From: Penicillium oxalicum
Lineage: Eukaryota > Ascomycota > Eurotiomycetes > Eurotiales > Aspergillaceae
Length of the DNA: 64,000 nt
Assembly (NCBI RefSeq): GCF_001723175.1
Contig: NC_064657.1
Coordinates: 992,001-1,056,000, forward strand
Direction of reading: 5' to 3'
In this document: positions 1-10,826 of the stretch, one piece after another
Layout: every line of letters begins with the position of its first letter
Numbering within the stretch: the first letter of the stretch is position 1
The notes under the pieces: model-generated
The model's database searches: none
Told to the model about the DNA's origin: nothing
The model's input: only the letters and a program-made list of their open reading frames with translations
Program-made: the position numbers and the translations under genes

Positions 1-398
1 AATAGAACAGTGGACCGCCGAGAGTGCAACTGTCTCCGAAGATTCCAGGGGGTATCGCCTGGCAAGGTTGGCGCCGGCGCAGTTGCGCGAAATGTTTTCT
101 TGGGCGCGTTGAGAAGTGATAGCCCCAAGCTCCAAAGAAGAAAGGGATACGGGATTCGGGAAGAAGACCAAATGATGATAGGTTTGTCAACGACAGGCGA
201 TCGAGTCATGGGCCGAATGCCCCGTTGCCGGGGGGCACAAAAGGCGCCGACGTAGCAAGAGGTTGAAGCCTCGAGCCCCGGACTTGACGCGATTTTGAGA
301 CGAAGCCCTAGGACTTGCGATTGATAAGACCAAGCCGGACGATGATGTGAGTGTTTGTGTAGTTTGAAGGAACGACAGACAATGCAAACTTTGTGCAT
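1..398 (-). CDS. Possible 5' exon of an unrecognised gene running off the left edge
   Basis: On the minus strand a frame opens at an ATG at 398 and stays open for 132 codons to the window edge; a second in-frame ATG lies at 209. The stretch just downstream of 398 (CACAAACACTCACATC) looks more like a fungal 5' leader than coding sequence, so 209 is the better start if this is a gene. Two CACGTG-type sequences lie upstream at about 405-445, suiting a promoter. The peptide is basic and serine/proline-rich and I do not recognise it. It could equally be a leader sequence or chance open frame. Confidence 0.2.
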   Translation of the reverse strand, partial: MHKVCIVCRSFKLHKHSHHRPAWSYQSQVLGLRLKIASSPGLEASTSCYVGAFCAPRQRGIRPMTRSPVVDKPIIIWSSSRIPYPFLLWSLGLSLLNAPKKTFRATAPAPTLPGDTPWNLRRQLHSRRSTVL

Positions 399-788
399 GA
401 CATCACGTGCTTCCTTCTCCGTACCAGGCGCTGTCCATCACGTGAAACAGGCGTCTCATTAGCATGTGTACAAGAACACAGCAACTTTTTATTTTCATCT
501 ATTTTCTGGGGCCTAATGTGATGTACGATGCTGGCAACTCAAAGTGCCCAGCAGTGCTTCCTGTTTCTACAAGGAGGATCCAAGTGAAGAATCATTGAAT
601 CTGTAAGCATACGGGCCTGAGACACAAAGATCAAGACCAAGATGGAACCAGGCTTCAAAATGCGTGCAATCAAATAGGAGTTTATATCACACAAGGACTG
701 GAATTGAAATCACCAAAAGTCAAGTGCACTCTATTCAGATGAACAGCATCCGACCCAAGCATCGCTCGAAGAAAGGTCGTAAAAAATG
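399..788. other. Intergenic, no gene seen
   Basis: Between the 3' end of the DUF3431 gene and the left-edge reading frame. It contains two CACGTG-core sequences near 405-445 and otherwise nothing I recognise. Confidence 0.6.
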
Positions 789-2027
789 TCAAAAGCCATC
801 GCCCTCTTTCCAAGGGCGACCAGCCTCAAGAGCTCGGTTCCGTGGAATCTGGCCTCGCTCAATGGCAGCGTCGAGGAGATCCATGACTAGATTAGTCTTC
901 TCCGCGAGCTTTGCTTCAAGTTCTGCTTCGTCCGCCAGCGGAAGAAGATCCAAACTCTCTAATTCGTCCAGAAACCCTTCGGCCTTGGCGACTTCAAGGT
1001 CGCCGGCCATGAAAATCCAATCATCCAACTGCCGCTGTAGGTCTTCTCGCTCAGCATCGAGATTGCGCCAGTCTCGGTATTTTTCCGGTCCTCCAAAGCA
1101 GAATCCATACCCGTCACATAGGCAGACATTCTCCTCTACACACAGAACGGGTTGGCCTGTAAACACGAATTGCCAGAGATATTCCCAAATTCGACCCGTG
1201 ATATAATCACTCAGATCCGTCTGCAGCAACCAGTCACGGTAGAAGATGAAACGAGCACGGGGGATCGTGCGAATGCGGTCCCGCGACAGTGCGAACTGAG
1301 CACAACATGGCTGGGAAAGGACCGGTGGCACTGGCAGGTCGGGGAAGAGTTCGCCCCAGGCTCGAGCAATGATCACCTCCTCCTGTTTTGACTCGTCTTC
1401 CACCGCCGCGCCGGGGTGTATCCACGCAGGACAGCCCGGGCCAAAGGCGCATCGGGTGTTCATATACCCTTCTCGTATGACACGTTCGAGGCTTAGTCGC
1501 CTCAAGATTTCTGCCGCATCGCCATCAAAGAAATCCTCATTGTGCCAGGCCTTTTGGTGGGAATGCATAAACACCGCGACATCGGGAAGCTCATCATAAA
1601 AATCGATGATGTATGACAGGTAGACCATCACCTCGTGGCCCTTGTTTTTGGGCGGGTGAAAAGGCGCTCCAGGGTCGTCGACCACGTAGACCGCCGTGTT
1701 CCAGTCCGGCAGTTCTTTGTTTATCCAGCTCGTGTCTTCCTTTGTGGTTCGTGGTACCACTAACGTTTTGTTGTACGTTGAGCCTGGGGGTTTCGGTATC
1801 CCCGGGATGAAGCTGGGCTGAGGCGCGTAGGGGCTTCTGCTGCCATAGTGAGTGAAATTGAAGGCTGTTGAAACGTTGTAGAATATTGAATTTGCATCCT
1901 GATTGGCATCAAGACGGGCAGTCTGTGGGTAGCTGTTCCGTGACCAAGATAGCTGGCGGGCGGTCAGGACGAGGATGCAAGCGAAGGCGAAGCCAACAAG
2001 GATGACTTGCCGCCTGGGATGCCTCAT
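789..2027 (-). CDS. DUF3431 family membrane-anchored protein
   Basis: An uninterrupted 412-residue frame. The frame extends upstream to 2147, but I chose the ATG at 2027 because it begins a classic signal anchor: HPRRQ, then a hydrophobic run (about residues 8-23, VILVGFAFACILVLT). A type II membrane protein of the secretory pathway is therefore likely. The conserved DUF3431 core occupies roughly residues 80-310, seen in segments such as ELPDWNTAVYVVDD, DVAVFMHSHQKAWHN and NTRCAFGPGCPAWIHPG, with several conserved Cys and His. The last 60 residues are acidic and helical. Family members are widespread in filamentous fungi and resemble glycosyltransferase-type proteins in length and topology, but no reaction is established, so I assign none. 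It lies convergent to no close neighbour; its promoter is the 2-kb gap to the carrier gene. Confidence 0.85.
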   Translation of the reverse strand: MRHPRRQVILVGFAFACILVLTARQLSWSRNSYPQTARLDANQDANSIFYNVSTAFNFTHYGSRSPYAPQPSFIPGIPKPPGSTYNKTLVVPRTTKEDTSWINKELPDWNTAVYVVDDPGAPFHPPKNKGHEVMVYLSYIIDFYDELPDVAVFMHSHQKAWHNEDFFDGDAAEILRRLSLERVIREGYMNTRCAFGPGCPAWIHPGAAVEDESKQEEVIIARAWGELFPDLPVPPVLSQPCCAQFALSRDRIRTIPRARFIFYRDWLLQTDLSDYITGRIWEYLWQFVFTGQPVLCVEENVCLCDGYGFCFGGPEKYRDWRNLDAEREDLQRQLDDWIFMAGDLEVAKAEGFLDELESLDLLPLADEAELEAKLAEKTNLVMDLLDAAIERGQIPRNRALEAGRPWKEGDGF

Positions 2028-4011
2028 GGATGAATGATAGAGGATAAATGATGCTGATTTGATGATGCGTTTCAGCAGATCAAAGTGATCGCCCTGTGGA
2101 GCTGATTGCCAATCTCTGGCCACTACGCCTGTCTCCTCCAGCGACAAGATCGCAAAAATTCCAGTGTGTTGAGAGAAGTCTTTTTACCACGTCCGAACCG
2201 ATTCTGTGCTCAAAACTCAAACGGCATCTCGTCAATCATTCAAAAGTCAGGGGAAATGCATGCTATCAAAATAAGGTGAGATTGATTTTCGCCTCACGGA
2301 GCTTAGCATATCACAGACCGAGACGCTGTCACGATCCTGCGTGCTCACGACGTGCACTAGGAAATCTCCCTCCCCTAAATCAGACAGAAGACGGCGAAAA
2401 TATTGTTCTCTTCAGCGAGAGCCACAATTCGTGGGTGGTCCATGTTTAATATTTAAGGATAGGACCCAGCAAGTTCACTCGCCGCGGGGCAAAGTGGACA
2501 AATCAAGAACTATTCCGAGACTTCATGTGGATCGGAAGTAGTGCCCAGAAACCAGCGCCTTTTTGAAGATCCGCTCGAGGATGACGACACGCGCGGGAAT
2601 CAGACGCGGACTCGGAATGCCTGCAGCGAGGATCTTGTTCTGAGAAAAAAGTACAGACACACATGTCGCTGAGACAAGCACATCGAGGCTACTTTAGCTA
2701 ATGGCTCTTTCATAAGAATGAACCCAGGAGGTGAACTTATATGCAGAGCGTAAGACGGCACCACGCGTCGTTTGAGAGGCGCATGAGTGGGCTTCGGCCG
2801 CCAGCCGTCTACTCTGCAGATCTTTTCAGCCACCGACCATAGTTTGTTTCAAGGGGCTACCAAGCGATAAGATTGTAAGCTTGAGGTAAATAGATACAAT
2901 TACCTCGAGCGACAATGCCCGTCAGCTCCTGGATATATTGTTTGTAATGACATTGCTTGCAGCAGAATATATCATTCTTTGCGTCCATGTGGTGAGGTTC
3001 CATGAGTGATTTTCGTAGCCTCTTGACTGGACTCATCTGCTGCAATGCGTTTCATGAGTATTGAAAGCGAGTTTATGAACCCAATCAGTGCACTACTTCT
3101 TGCCGATCAGGTCCCAAGACCGAAACACGCACCAGGTGCGCCTTGTCCACAGTAGGATAGTGATCTACCCAGGACAACCTACCTATCGTACAGCGCAGGA
3201 AACAGAGACTTGATGGAAGTACCTATCGAATGGGCAATCAATGAAGTAATTGACAAGATCAATTTAAGAGATGATACCTAAATACCTCGCGCAGCCGGCA
3301 TGGAGGGCATCCAGTAAATGTTGTATGTATCAATGATCAGAGTATTTATTTTGGAAAATACCAGGCGTTCTCAAGCTATCTGCGGTGTCAGATCTTCATA
3401 TCCTTTGGGATATATTTGTTGTTACCTAGGTATGAAATTGATAAGTGCGTGACATTGATGAAGCGGGATTGCATTCTTCGGGCGTCTTTCCATCACGTTG
3501 AAGATAGGAAGACTCCGTGCCAAGTAGCTCGACATATATATTTCTCTCCCGAAGCGACTTCGCTCTATTGCCTAACTGGAAGCGACCGGGCACCATGGGG
3601 GCTGCACGATCAATCAAATGAGAAATTCGATTTCAAATGCTATTCCGTATTAATGAGTCATTATTGTTGTCTGCTGAGTCCAACAGGACAATTGATATAT
3701 GATGAGCACGTCCAAGAAGCAGGTCGATTCCTTTCGCGCACCTCGGTTGATCTACATCACGAAGGTCCTATTCGCATAGCATTTTCCTCCGGGAGCAACT
3801 TGGCAATCGAGGCCTGACGGCCTGAAAATTCAGTGGCAAACTGTGCACACCTGAGGCATTCAAGAATGGAACTTTGCATATGACAAGGCTTATCGGATCA
3901 TGTTATCTCACGTGACTCCAATCGTGCGGCGAGTTCTCCCCCCGAAAGGGAAATTTCCTGGGCCCGAAGCTTATTGTTTTATTTTTCTCTCCCCCAGAAT
4001 GCGCCATTACG
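2028..4011. other. Intergenic, shared divergent promoter region
   Basis: Two kilobases between the divergent DUF3431 and carrier genes. A 133-codon open frame at 3416-3817 (+) has no recognisable similarity or codon pattern. Pyrimidine-rich TTTTTCTCTCCCCC just before 4000 marks the carrier core promoter. Confidence 0.6.
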
Positions 4012-5246
4012 ATGCAGAGCTCTAAGATTCACGGTCGGCCCGTTGAGGAGTCGACATCAATCAAGTCCACAAATGCTCCTTCCAAAAAATCCCATGATCC
4101 CTGGGTCCATCTCTTAGCTGGCGCGTAAGTCCTGACAGTTTTCTTCCTGTTTGCCTCGTTGCATCCGCTCCCCGGAGAAATCCCCCATGCACTCATTTGC
4201 CATCACGAGAGAGATTAACGTGTTGTTGGGCTTACAGGAGTGGTGGCTTTGCTACCGCTATTGCAACATCACCTCTTGATGTTCTAAGAACACGTCTCCA
4301 GTCCGATTTCTACCAACGACCTCCTGCTCCTGCTTCTACTTCCGCGTCATCCGCTGCCGCCTCGACCATCTCCAAACACGCCACGCACAACACCGCCCGT
4401 ATCATTAGCAACATCTACCAAGCAGAGGGATGGCGCGCCTTTTTCCGTGGCCTTGGTCCCAGTCTAGCTGGCGTGGTCCCGGCGACCGCCATCAAGTTCT
4501 GGGTCTATGGAAATGCCAAGCGCATCGGTGCCCAAGTGCTGGGAACCGGTGAAGACTCTACACTCGTCCATGCGCAGGCCGCCATTTCCGCAGGTATCGC
4601 TACTGCAACCGCCACGAACCCAATCTGGCTGGTCAAGACACGATTGCAACTAGACAAGGCGCAAACCACCACCGGCACGCGCCGGTACAAGAACAGTCTG
4701 GATTGTATCCGACAGGTTCTTCGTCAAGAAGGCATCAGTGGACTGTACAGGGGACTCAGTGCCAGTTACCTGGGATCTCTCGAAACAGCCCTGCATTTGG
4801 TCCTCTATGAGCGGATCAAGACCGCTTTGCACTCATCATTGGGCTCGCCCGACGGCAAGGACACCGCGACGCAAAAAGAAATCACAAGCTGGCTGAGCAC
4901 AACTGGAGCGGCAGGATCCGCCAAGTTTGCTGCGGCCTTGATCGCCTATCCCCATGAGGTAAGAAAGAAAATGACCCTCGTCCCCGTCCAAGTCCCACAT
5001 CTACAACCGTACTGACCTGTCCTTGCGATGCCACAGGTCATCCGAACACGACTCCGTCAAGCGCCAATGGAGAACGGCATCCCCAAATACACCGGCTTGC
5101 TGCAGTGCTTCAAGCTCATTGCCAAGGAAGAAGGTATGGCGGGTCTTTATGGAGGCTTGATGCCCCATATGCTTCGCTCCATCCCCTCGGCTATCATCAC
5201 GCTGGGTGTCTACGAGTTTGTCCTGCGATTCGTAGGAACATCTTGA
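4012..5246 (+). CDS. Mitochondrial carrier, Rim2 (pyrimidine nucleotide) type
   Basis: Three exons, 4012-4124, 4238-4958 and 5037-5246, joined in phase, give 347 residues. The upstream ATG at 3999 is followed by a stop after eight codons, so 4012 is the start. All three carrier repeats are present with the P-x-[DE]-x-x-[KR]-x-[KR] signature or a close variant: SPLDVLRTRLQ, NPIWLVKTRLQ and YPHEVIRTRLR. The first-repeat wording (LDVLRTRLQSDFYQ) is characteristic of the Rim2/SLC25A33-36 group, which exchanges pyrimidine nucleotides across the inner mitochondrial membrane. The second repeat has Trp in place of Asp/Glu, as is usual for this group. Introns carry GTAAGT and GTAAGA donors and CAG acceptors. 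Substrate assignment is by family only. Confidence 0.9.
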
Positions 5247-6023
5247 GATGAAGGGAAGTTCCCAGAAAATTTGCTTTGACAACAAAAGTGCCCCTGCACC
5301 CTGTACTATATCACACCCACATCCCTCATGCTCTATCCCGTCTTCAGCAGAGGACGCATCTATTTGACCTTATTGCATGTATCTTAGAAGGGCGTTGGTG
5401 GGTCTTGGATGTTCTTGCTTGTTTCCTTGTTTTCATTCTTTTTTCTTCATGGCTGTGCATAAATCTCCCGTCCGAGGAATGTATAATATATCAGATCACA
5501 TACATCGTGTGTTATTTTGTAGGCACCCAGTATTTCACTAGGTGGCAAATTAGGGCCCTTCAGTTCGTCAGTGCCCGTACACTCAGCCTTTTCGCAGCAC
5601 AATTTAAGCAAATCAAAAGGTTGAGACGGCACGGCACATCTAGCAATCAAGAAAGTTTCATCTACGCCCCTCGAGCTGGAGGTGGCCTTTTTCTACATCG
5701 GCGATTTGATCCGGAAGGAAATCAGAAACGACAAGACTAGAAGATCAATTGACCGAAAATGCACCGCACAAGACTGAAAAAGGTATCATATTGTAATGAC
5801 ACTAAGTTGAGATAAAACCGGGTATGAGAGAGAGAGAGAGGACTTTTCCTCAGATAACGCCATGCAACGCTGGAATAAAAATGGAGTGTACGGCTGCCAA
5901 TCGGCAGATAAATAAAAAGGTACACTGAGTGGGCCAGGGTCGTTCAAAAGAGAAAGGGGTTAAGAAATAGAGAACCAGAGATAATGGGTAATAGGGATAG
6001 AAAGAGTAAATTGACCCACCCCA
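5247..6023. other. Intergenic between convergent genes
   Basis: 3' flanks of the carrier (+) and Hrd1 (-) genes. Contains a short (GA)n run near 5826-5841 and no gene. Confidence 0.7.
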
Positions 6024-8560
6024 TCAAGACATGTCCTCCTCAACGGTTTCTTCCCCCGTTGCTGCTCGACCCTTGCCTTTAGATGAGGACTCAGTGGTGG
6101 CAGACTCGAATCCTGGATTGATTTCGCCGGTCCCGGAGCGACCGCCACTTCCCCATGTGGTGGGGATGGCCGATGAGCCGGGATCCTGAACCGACTCTGA
6201 CTGTACGTCTGTCCATTCCATGGATGGCGAGTCAGCCCCGTGCTTAGTCGAAGTGGAGGCGCTGGACATGGACCAGTTGGGGATGGCGCTGGTAGAGGGC
6301 GCTGGCGCTGAACCGTCCTCAGCGCTGTCCGCAGAGCCTTGGGAAATCTCTGCAGAACGGAGGGGGTTGGAAGAGCCAGAAGCCTCAGCGTTCAAACCCT
6401 GGGGCACCTCGTTGGACATGTTGGATTGCGGAGGGTTGGATGTCGACGGTGTTGGGGCTACATCCTGATTGGCAGCTGCACTGCCCGGCACTGTAGAGCG
6501 AAGAGGGAGGAGAGTCCAACCAGGCGGCAAAGTCAACCCCTCTGGTAATCGCGGGTCGCCAGCATTCATCGGCACGGCTCCCGCATCAGACATAAATTGA
6601 TGAGCTGGGGTACCTGGTATACCTGATTGTACGTTCGTCGAAGTAGTGGTAGTGGGGGTGGGTGCCGGGACCGTAGAGTTTGCGATTTGTCGACATACCC
6701 GATCAAGTTCCGCTTGAAGTTGGCTCACATGTTGAAGGTGCTCGGCAGAAGCCCGCAAAGAAGCGATGGCCTGCGAAAGTTCCTGCTCAATTTGTTGCAA
6801 CTGACCGGAGACACTGTTCGATGAACCGGCGGTAAAGGTTGGTGGATTTTGCACAGGGGTGGGAGGTGCTGGACGACGTCCGAACCCGAATCCGAATCCC
6901 ACTTGCCGTGCACCCGGCGGCGGATTTACATTTCCTGGGGGTTGCAGCGGCGCGGCTCCTTGATGAATCTGTTGGTGGAGATTGTGGAACAGATCACCTC
7001 GGACAGCGCCAAAGCCCACACGGAAAGGCCCGAGTTGGTAGACACGAGCCTGTGGTAAGTTGCCCTGAGCGCCTGGTTGACCAGGAGCAGGATTACCAAG
7101 TCCGTTTGGCTGCGCACCATTTCCTCCATTGCCAGCCTGGTTGTTGGTGCCCGCAGTCGCTCCTTGATTGCGCTGAGCCGCAAGAACGGGACGTCGACAG
7201 GTGGGACAATTCTGTTGTCTTTCCAGCCAGCTGCGCAAGCACGCGAAATGAAGAACGTGTCCACAAGGCAGCTTTTTGGGCCGCAGACGGTCGGGCACAC
7301 GCTGTGCATTTGCCGCAGGCTCAGCAGTTTCTCCTTCAGCACCCGTGGCGGGTAGAACCGAGATCATGTCTTCACGGCAAATAATACAGACGTCCTCACG
7401 GGCGACTTCCGCGGGAGTCGCATCGGGGTATCGTTCGTTCATATCGCGAGTAGCGTTGCGGTACCGGATGAAGTCTGTAATACGGCGGGCGAAAGATCGC
7501 ATCGTGACGACGACATCGCGGAGGATATGAATCGGCAAGCCGAAGAAACGAAGCAGAATGCCAAAGAAGCCTAGATAGACCACAAGCTTGAGGAAGTCCG
7601 TCACGAGATCGAGGTAGAAGACCCAACGACCCTTGTCTTCCCAGCCTGGAACATCAATCTCCAGCTCATTGACATCATCCTCACTGGGTAGATCAGTCGG
7701 AGGAGAGCTAGCCCCCGCCCTGGCGTGTTCGCGAATCATCTCCTGTCGCGTGGCTCGAATCTCCGCACGGCGTTCCTCCATCTTTGCTTTGATCTGTTGT
7801 TGTGTGATGAAAAGTTCCGCCAACGAAATAAAGTATCGACACAGGGTCGAGGTCGATAAGATGGTCAGGATTGCAAATTCAAAGCCAAACATGATCATCA
7901 TGTCTGCGCGCGCCTCGTCAATCACCACACGGATGCAATAACGCAGCATAAACGCATTAAAGAAGACCGCCACAAGCAGAGAAATCGCCAGTCGGCCATG
8001 AGAGCCGTGGATTGGGGGCTGTTGCCTCCAAAATATTCCACTCGTCCACTGCCGATCCATCCCCACACTTTCCCAACCAGAAGCAGAACAAAAATGACCA
8101 AGAACCAGCCTCCCAACTCTCCCCGGAAGATGGTCATTGCCAGACACGTTTCAGTGATTGCAAACCACGCTCGCTCGTAAAGTTGCTCGGTCTCAATCGG
8201 CCTCAAGGGTCCATAAAGAAGTCGTTGAAACCAAAAGAGTATGAAGCCAGTGGCAAGAAGGCATAAGTTTGTGAGAATCTGCGATTGTGGCCGAGGCCGG
8301 CGGGTTAGTACCGTTCATTCGTGTCGCGTTACGCGACGGCCTGAGGAAGACAGCACTGCTCGACGTACCATGACGTTCGCACTACTCTGCGACAAATATA
8401 CACATGCAGAGTAGAAATTTGCTCTCTGGTGTAGGGCTTTCAGGAATACACCCGTGGCCAGGGCCACCGAGGCCTATGAACAGGTCAGCGGCGGGAAACT
8501 CTCCAGTTGCGAGATGAACATGTAATCATCACTTACCCCGGCATATGCAGCCAGTCTCAT
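6024..8560 (-). CDS. hrd1: E3 ubiquitin ligase Hrd1/synoviolin (ERAD), with one frame break
   Basis: Exon 1 (8537-8560) encodes MRLAAYAG, exon 2 (8369-8473) is 35 codons, and exon 3 runs from 8278 to the stop at 6024. The N-terminal half carries the multi-spanning ER membrane domain, including YGPLRPIETEQLYERAWFAI and the segment GWFLVIFVLLLVGKVWGW. A RING-H2 follows (CIICREDM ... CGHVLHFACLRSWL ... CPTC), then a long Ser/Thr/Pro/Gln-rich cytosolic tail of about 450 residues. Total length is about 793 residues, normal for fungal Hrd1, the ligase that ubiquitinates misfolded ER proteins. Oddity: at the A-run 8030-8033 the frame shifts. Upstream, GSGRVEYF is in one frame; downstream, RQQPP...HGRLAISLL is in another. 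A single missing base, or two extra bases, in the run restores one frame. The introns and the rest of the gene look intact. Confidence 0.9.
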
Positions 8561-9138
8561 GGCAAGATAGCTGGAGCTTGCGAATGGAAGACCATAAGAA
8601 TGGAGGATTGACTGGTTTGATCGGACTTTCGGGAGAGGTGGTCTATACAGCTACTTCATCTCCATCTGGACAGCTTTCCAGAATCTCGCCCGCCTCCGCA
8701 TGTTACGTCAGCTTCACCGCCGGCGGTGGATAACCCGCGTTCCCCTAACCGCTTGGACGTGCCTCCGCACGGTCGGAATTATGGGGGCTTTTTGTTCCGA
8801 TGGTCGCCTGCTGTTTATTGACTCGTCAGACAAGCCCACCGAAGCTGTCCATTGACACGGATGAATTACGGTCTCTGTATTATGCGGATGTTTCACCTCC
8901 CACTAGATAGAGAATTTTTATATGAATCAATTGAAATCTGAGCCATAACTCATATTTCATGACCATCTTGTACACTTGACTACGTTCCAATCTTATCAGG
9001 AAAGAGTTTCTCCATGAATTTTCTGTTTGATGCCAGGTTGTGACCGACCCACAATGATGTGTGTCGCCAAAAACCTCAGGTGCAGCGCTTCAGGATGAAG
9101 ACTTTCCCGTCAGCAGTCTCAGGGCATGACCCGAGGAC
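8561..9138. other. Intergenic, Hrd1 promoter
   Basis: Lies between the ceramidase stop and the Hrd1 start, both on the minus strand. No further gene or repeat seen. Confidence 0.65.
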
Positions 9139-10378
9139 CTAATTTTCCTTCGCAGGTCCTACCCTCTGTTGAATCAGTCTGGCTGCGATAGGAATGGGCC
9201 ATGCGAGGTCCTTGATGGGGTCTCCTTCATTGAGCTCATGGGCGGTGACAAGATCCACGAGCGCAACAGCGACATAGCCACCGATGGCGGTGAGAATGTG
9301 CCACCTGGGATGAGTGTCAGTAATCTTTTATCGAGCCCGCATTCAATCGTTAGAAAGCACGGTGAAAGGACTTACCAGCCATGCAGCTCGGTCAGAAAGG
9401 CCAGAGGCAGGCCAATGGCATGTCGAGTGCTGTTCAAAATATCACAAGCCAAGCCATCAATGAGCCACACGAAGAAACCAAAAGCAAAGCAGACTATTCG
9501 CTCTTGTCAGCCTAAGCGCTCTATTGTGTTCGAAGACTGTCCACTCACAGATTCCAAAAATTGAAACGTTTCTAAGCTTCTTCCTCATGTAGGGATCAGG
9601 AACTTGCTGTCCGAGAAGTTTCGATGTGCGCACCGCAATCGTAAGTACCGCGATGCCGAAAGTGATAGCATGGAGAAGAAACTCATTCAAAACCATATGG
9701 AAGAACATCACAGTGACAAACAGCACTGACAAGACAATGCCGACGAGCCGGGTTTTCTCTGGGCTGGCTTTGAAGGTTAGAATTCTGTAGAGCAGCGGCG
9801 TAGTCAGGAGGTGCATGGACAGCTCATCCGCTAGACATGAACCGCACAAGTTAGCCATCTCTGTCTCTGAGATCTCGAAAATATGATTACATACACATCT
9901 GGGTGTGATATTTCAGAGTCATATGGTATCCAGCGGAGCAGATGCCGACGCCGATCAGACCAAAGTACGAGAGCGAACGGTGTCCAGCGGCTCGTTTCTG
10001 CCGCAGCTGTCGAAGTCCGTAGATTCCAAACAGAACTGATAGATGGCAGTAAGCAAGGCCACTCAAACGGTGATTCCCAAAAAAGGTTGACATGTCGGAC
10101 TTACTGAACACAAAGCTGCTGAACGTGTTGATGAACTCTGCGACATAGCGAGTGATGACATAGTCCTACATGCCGATCTCAAAGTCAGTACGTAGATCTG
10201 TTACAATGCCTATGAAGTTCAACAGAGAATAAAGAGAGGTATCTCACCTCTTCACAGAAACTGAATTGAACACGTCAGTTGCTTAAGCACACTCGTGGGT
10301 CTGGGCGTTCAGGGGTGGTACATACTTGAGATACGATGTTGCAGGACCCCAGAAGGGATCCATAGGCTTTGACTCCAT
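9139..10378 (-). CDS. Alkaline ceramidase (Ypc1/aPHC family)
   Basis: Seven exons join in phase: 10326-10378, 10248-10260 (13 bases), 10105-10165, 9895-10035, 9549-9830, 9376-9493 and 9139-9304, giving 277 residues. Family hallmarks appear in order: DPFWGPATSYLNFCEEDYV near the N-terminus (WGPxTSxxxxCExxY), then about seven hydrophobic segments. GYHMTLKYHTQMSDELSM and, near the C-terminus, RHAIGLPLAFLTELHGWWH carry the His/Asp zinc ligands expected of the CREST superfamily. The enzyme hydrolyses ceramide or phytoceramide to sphingoid base and fatty acid in the ER/Golgi membrane. The 13-base exon encodes only FCEE with its split codon; without it both frame and the conserved Cys are lost, so I regard it as real. 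Confidence 0.92.
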
Positions 10379-10826
10379 GATAGTGGCACAACAATCGATG
10401 GTTTCTGACGTGTAGGATGGAGGGGGATCGTGGCAAGTGTCTCATGGGCTGTCTTAGAGGGACATTTTATTTAAGAGCCTGCGGATACCGCGGCGACAGG
10501 TGGGGCGATGCCGCGGGTTGAAGGTATCCGCTATTTACCCTAACGGGCGTCAGCCGTTGACAATGTCCTTTCATATTCAAAATTAAGAATCGAAGGTTGT
10601 ATGAATGCCTTTGATATTATGATATTCTCAATAGAGGTCTAATAGGCTGGTCGAGATATCCGACTGTGGATATGAGCAGAGCATTTGGGAGCCCTGCGCA
10701 CAGAATAAGCACGACTGATATTGCAACCATCCTCAACTACCTCCGCCTTTCAGCTCTTCCAGACAAGGCCAATGCAGTGTGAGCCATACGAAAGCGTTTC
10801 AAGTCAAATTTGTCTGGGGGGCTTTC
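10379..10826. other. Intergenic
   Basis: Ceramidase promoter and 3' flank of the next minus-strand gene; nothing else seen. Confidence 0.65.

Noticed and set aside
664..1206. 180-codon plus-strand frame
   Set aside because: Antisense shadow of the DUF3431 coding region.
3416..3817. 133-codon plus-strand frame
   Set aside because: No recognisable domain, no splice partner, and unremarkable composition; probably chance.
8006..8028. 23-base GT...CAG segment in Hrd1 that would repair the frame if spliced
   Set aside because: Far below the minimum intron size known in fungi; a base error in the adjacent A run is simpler.
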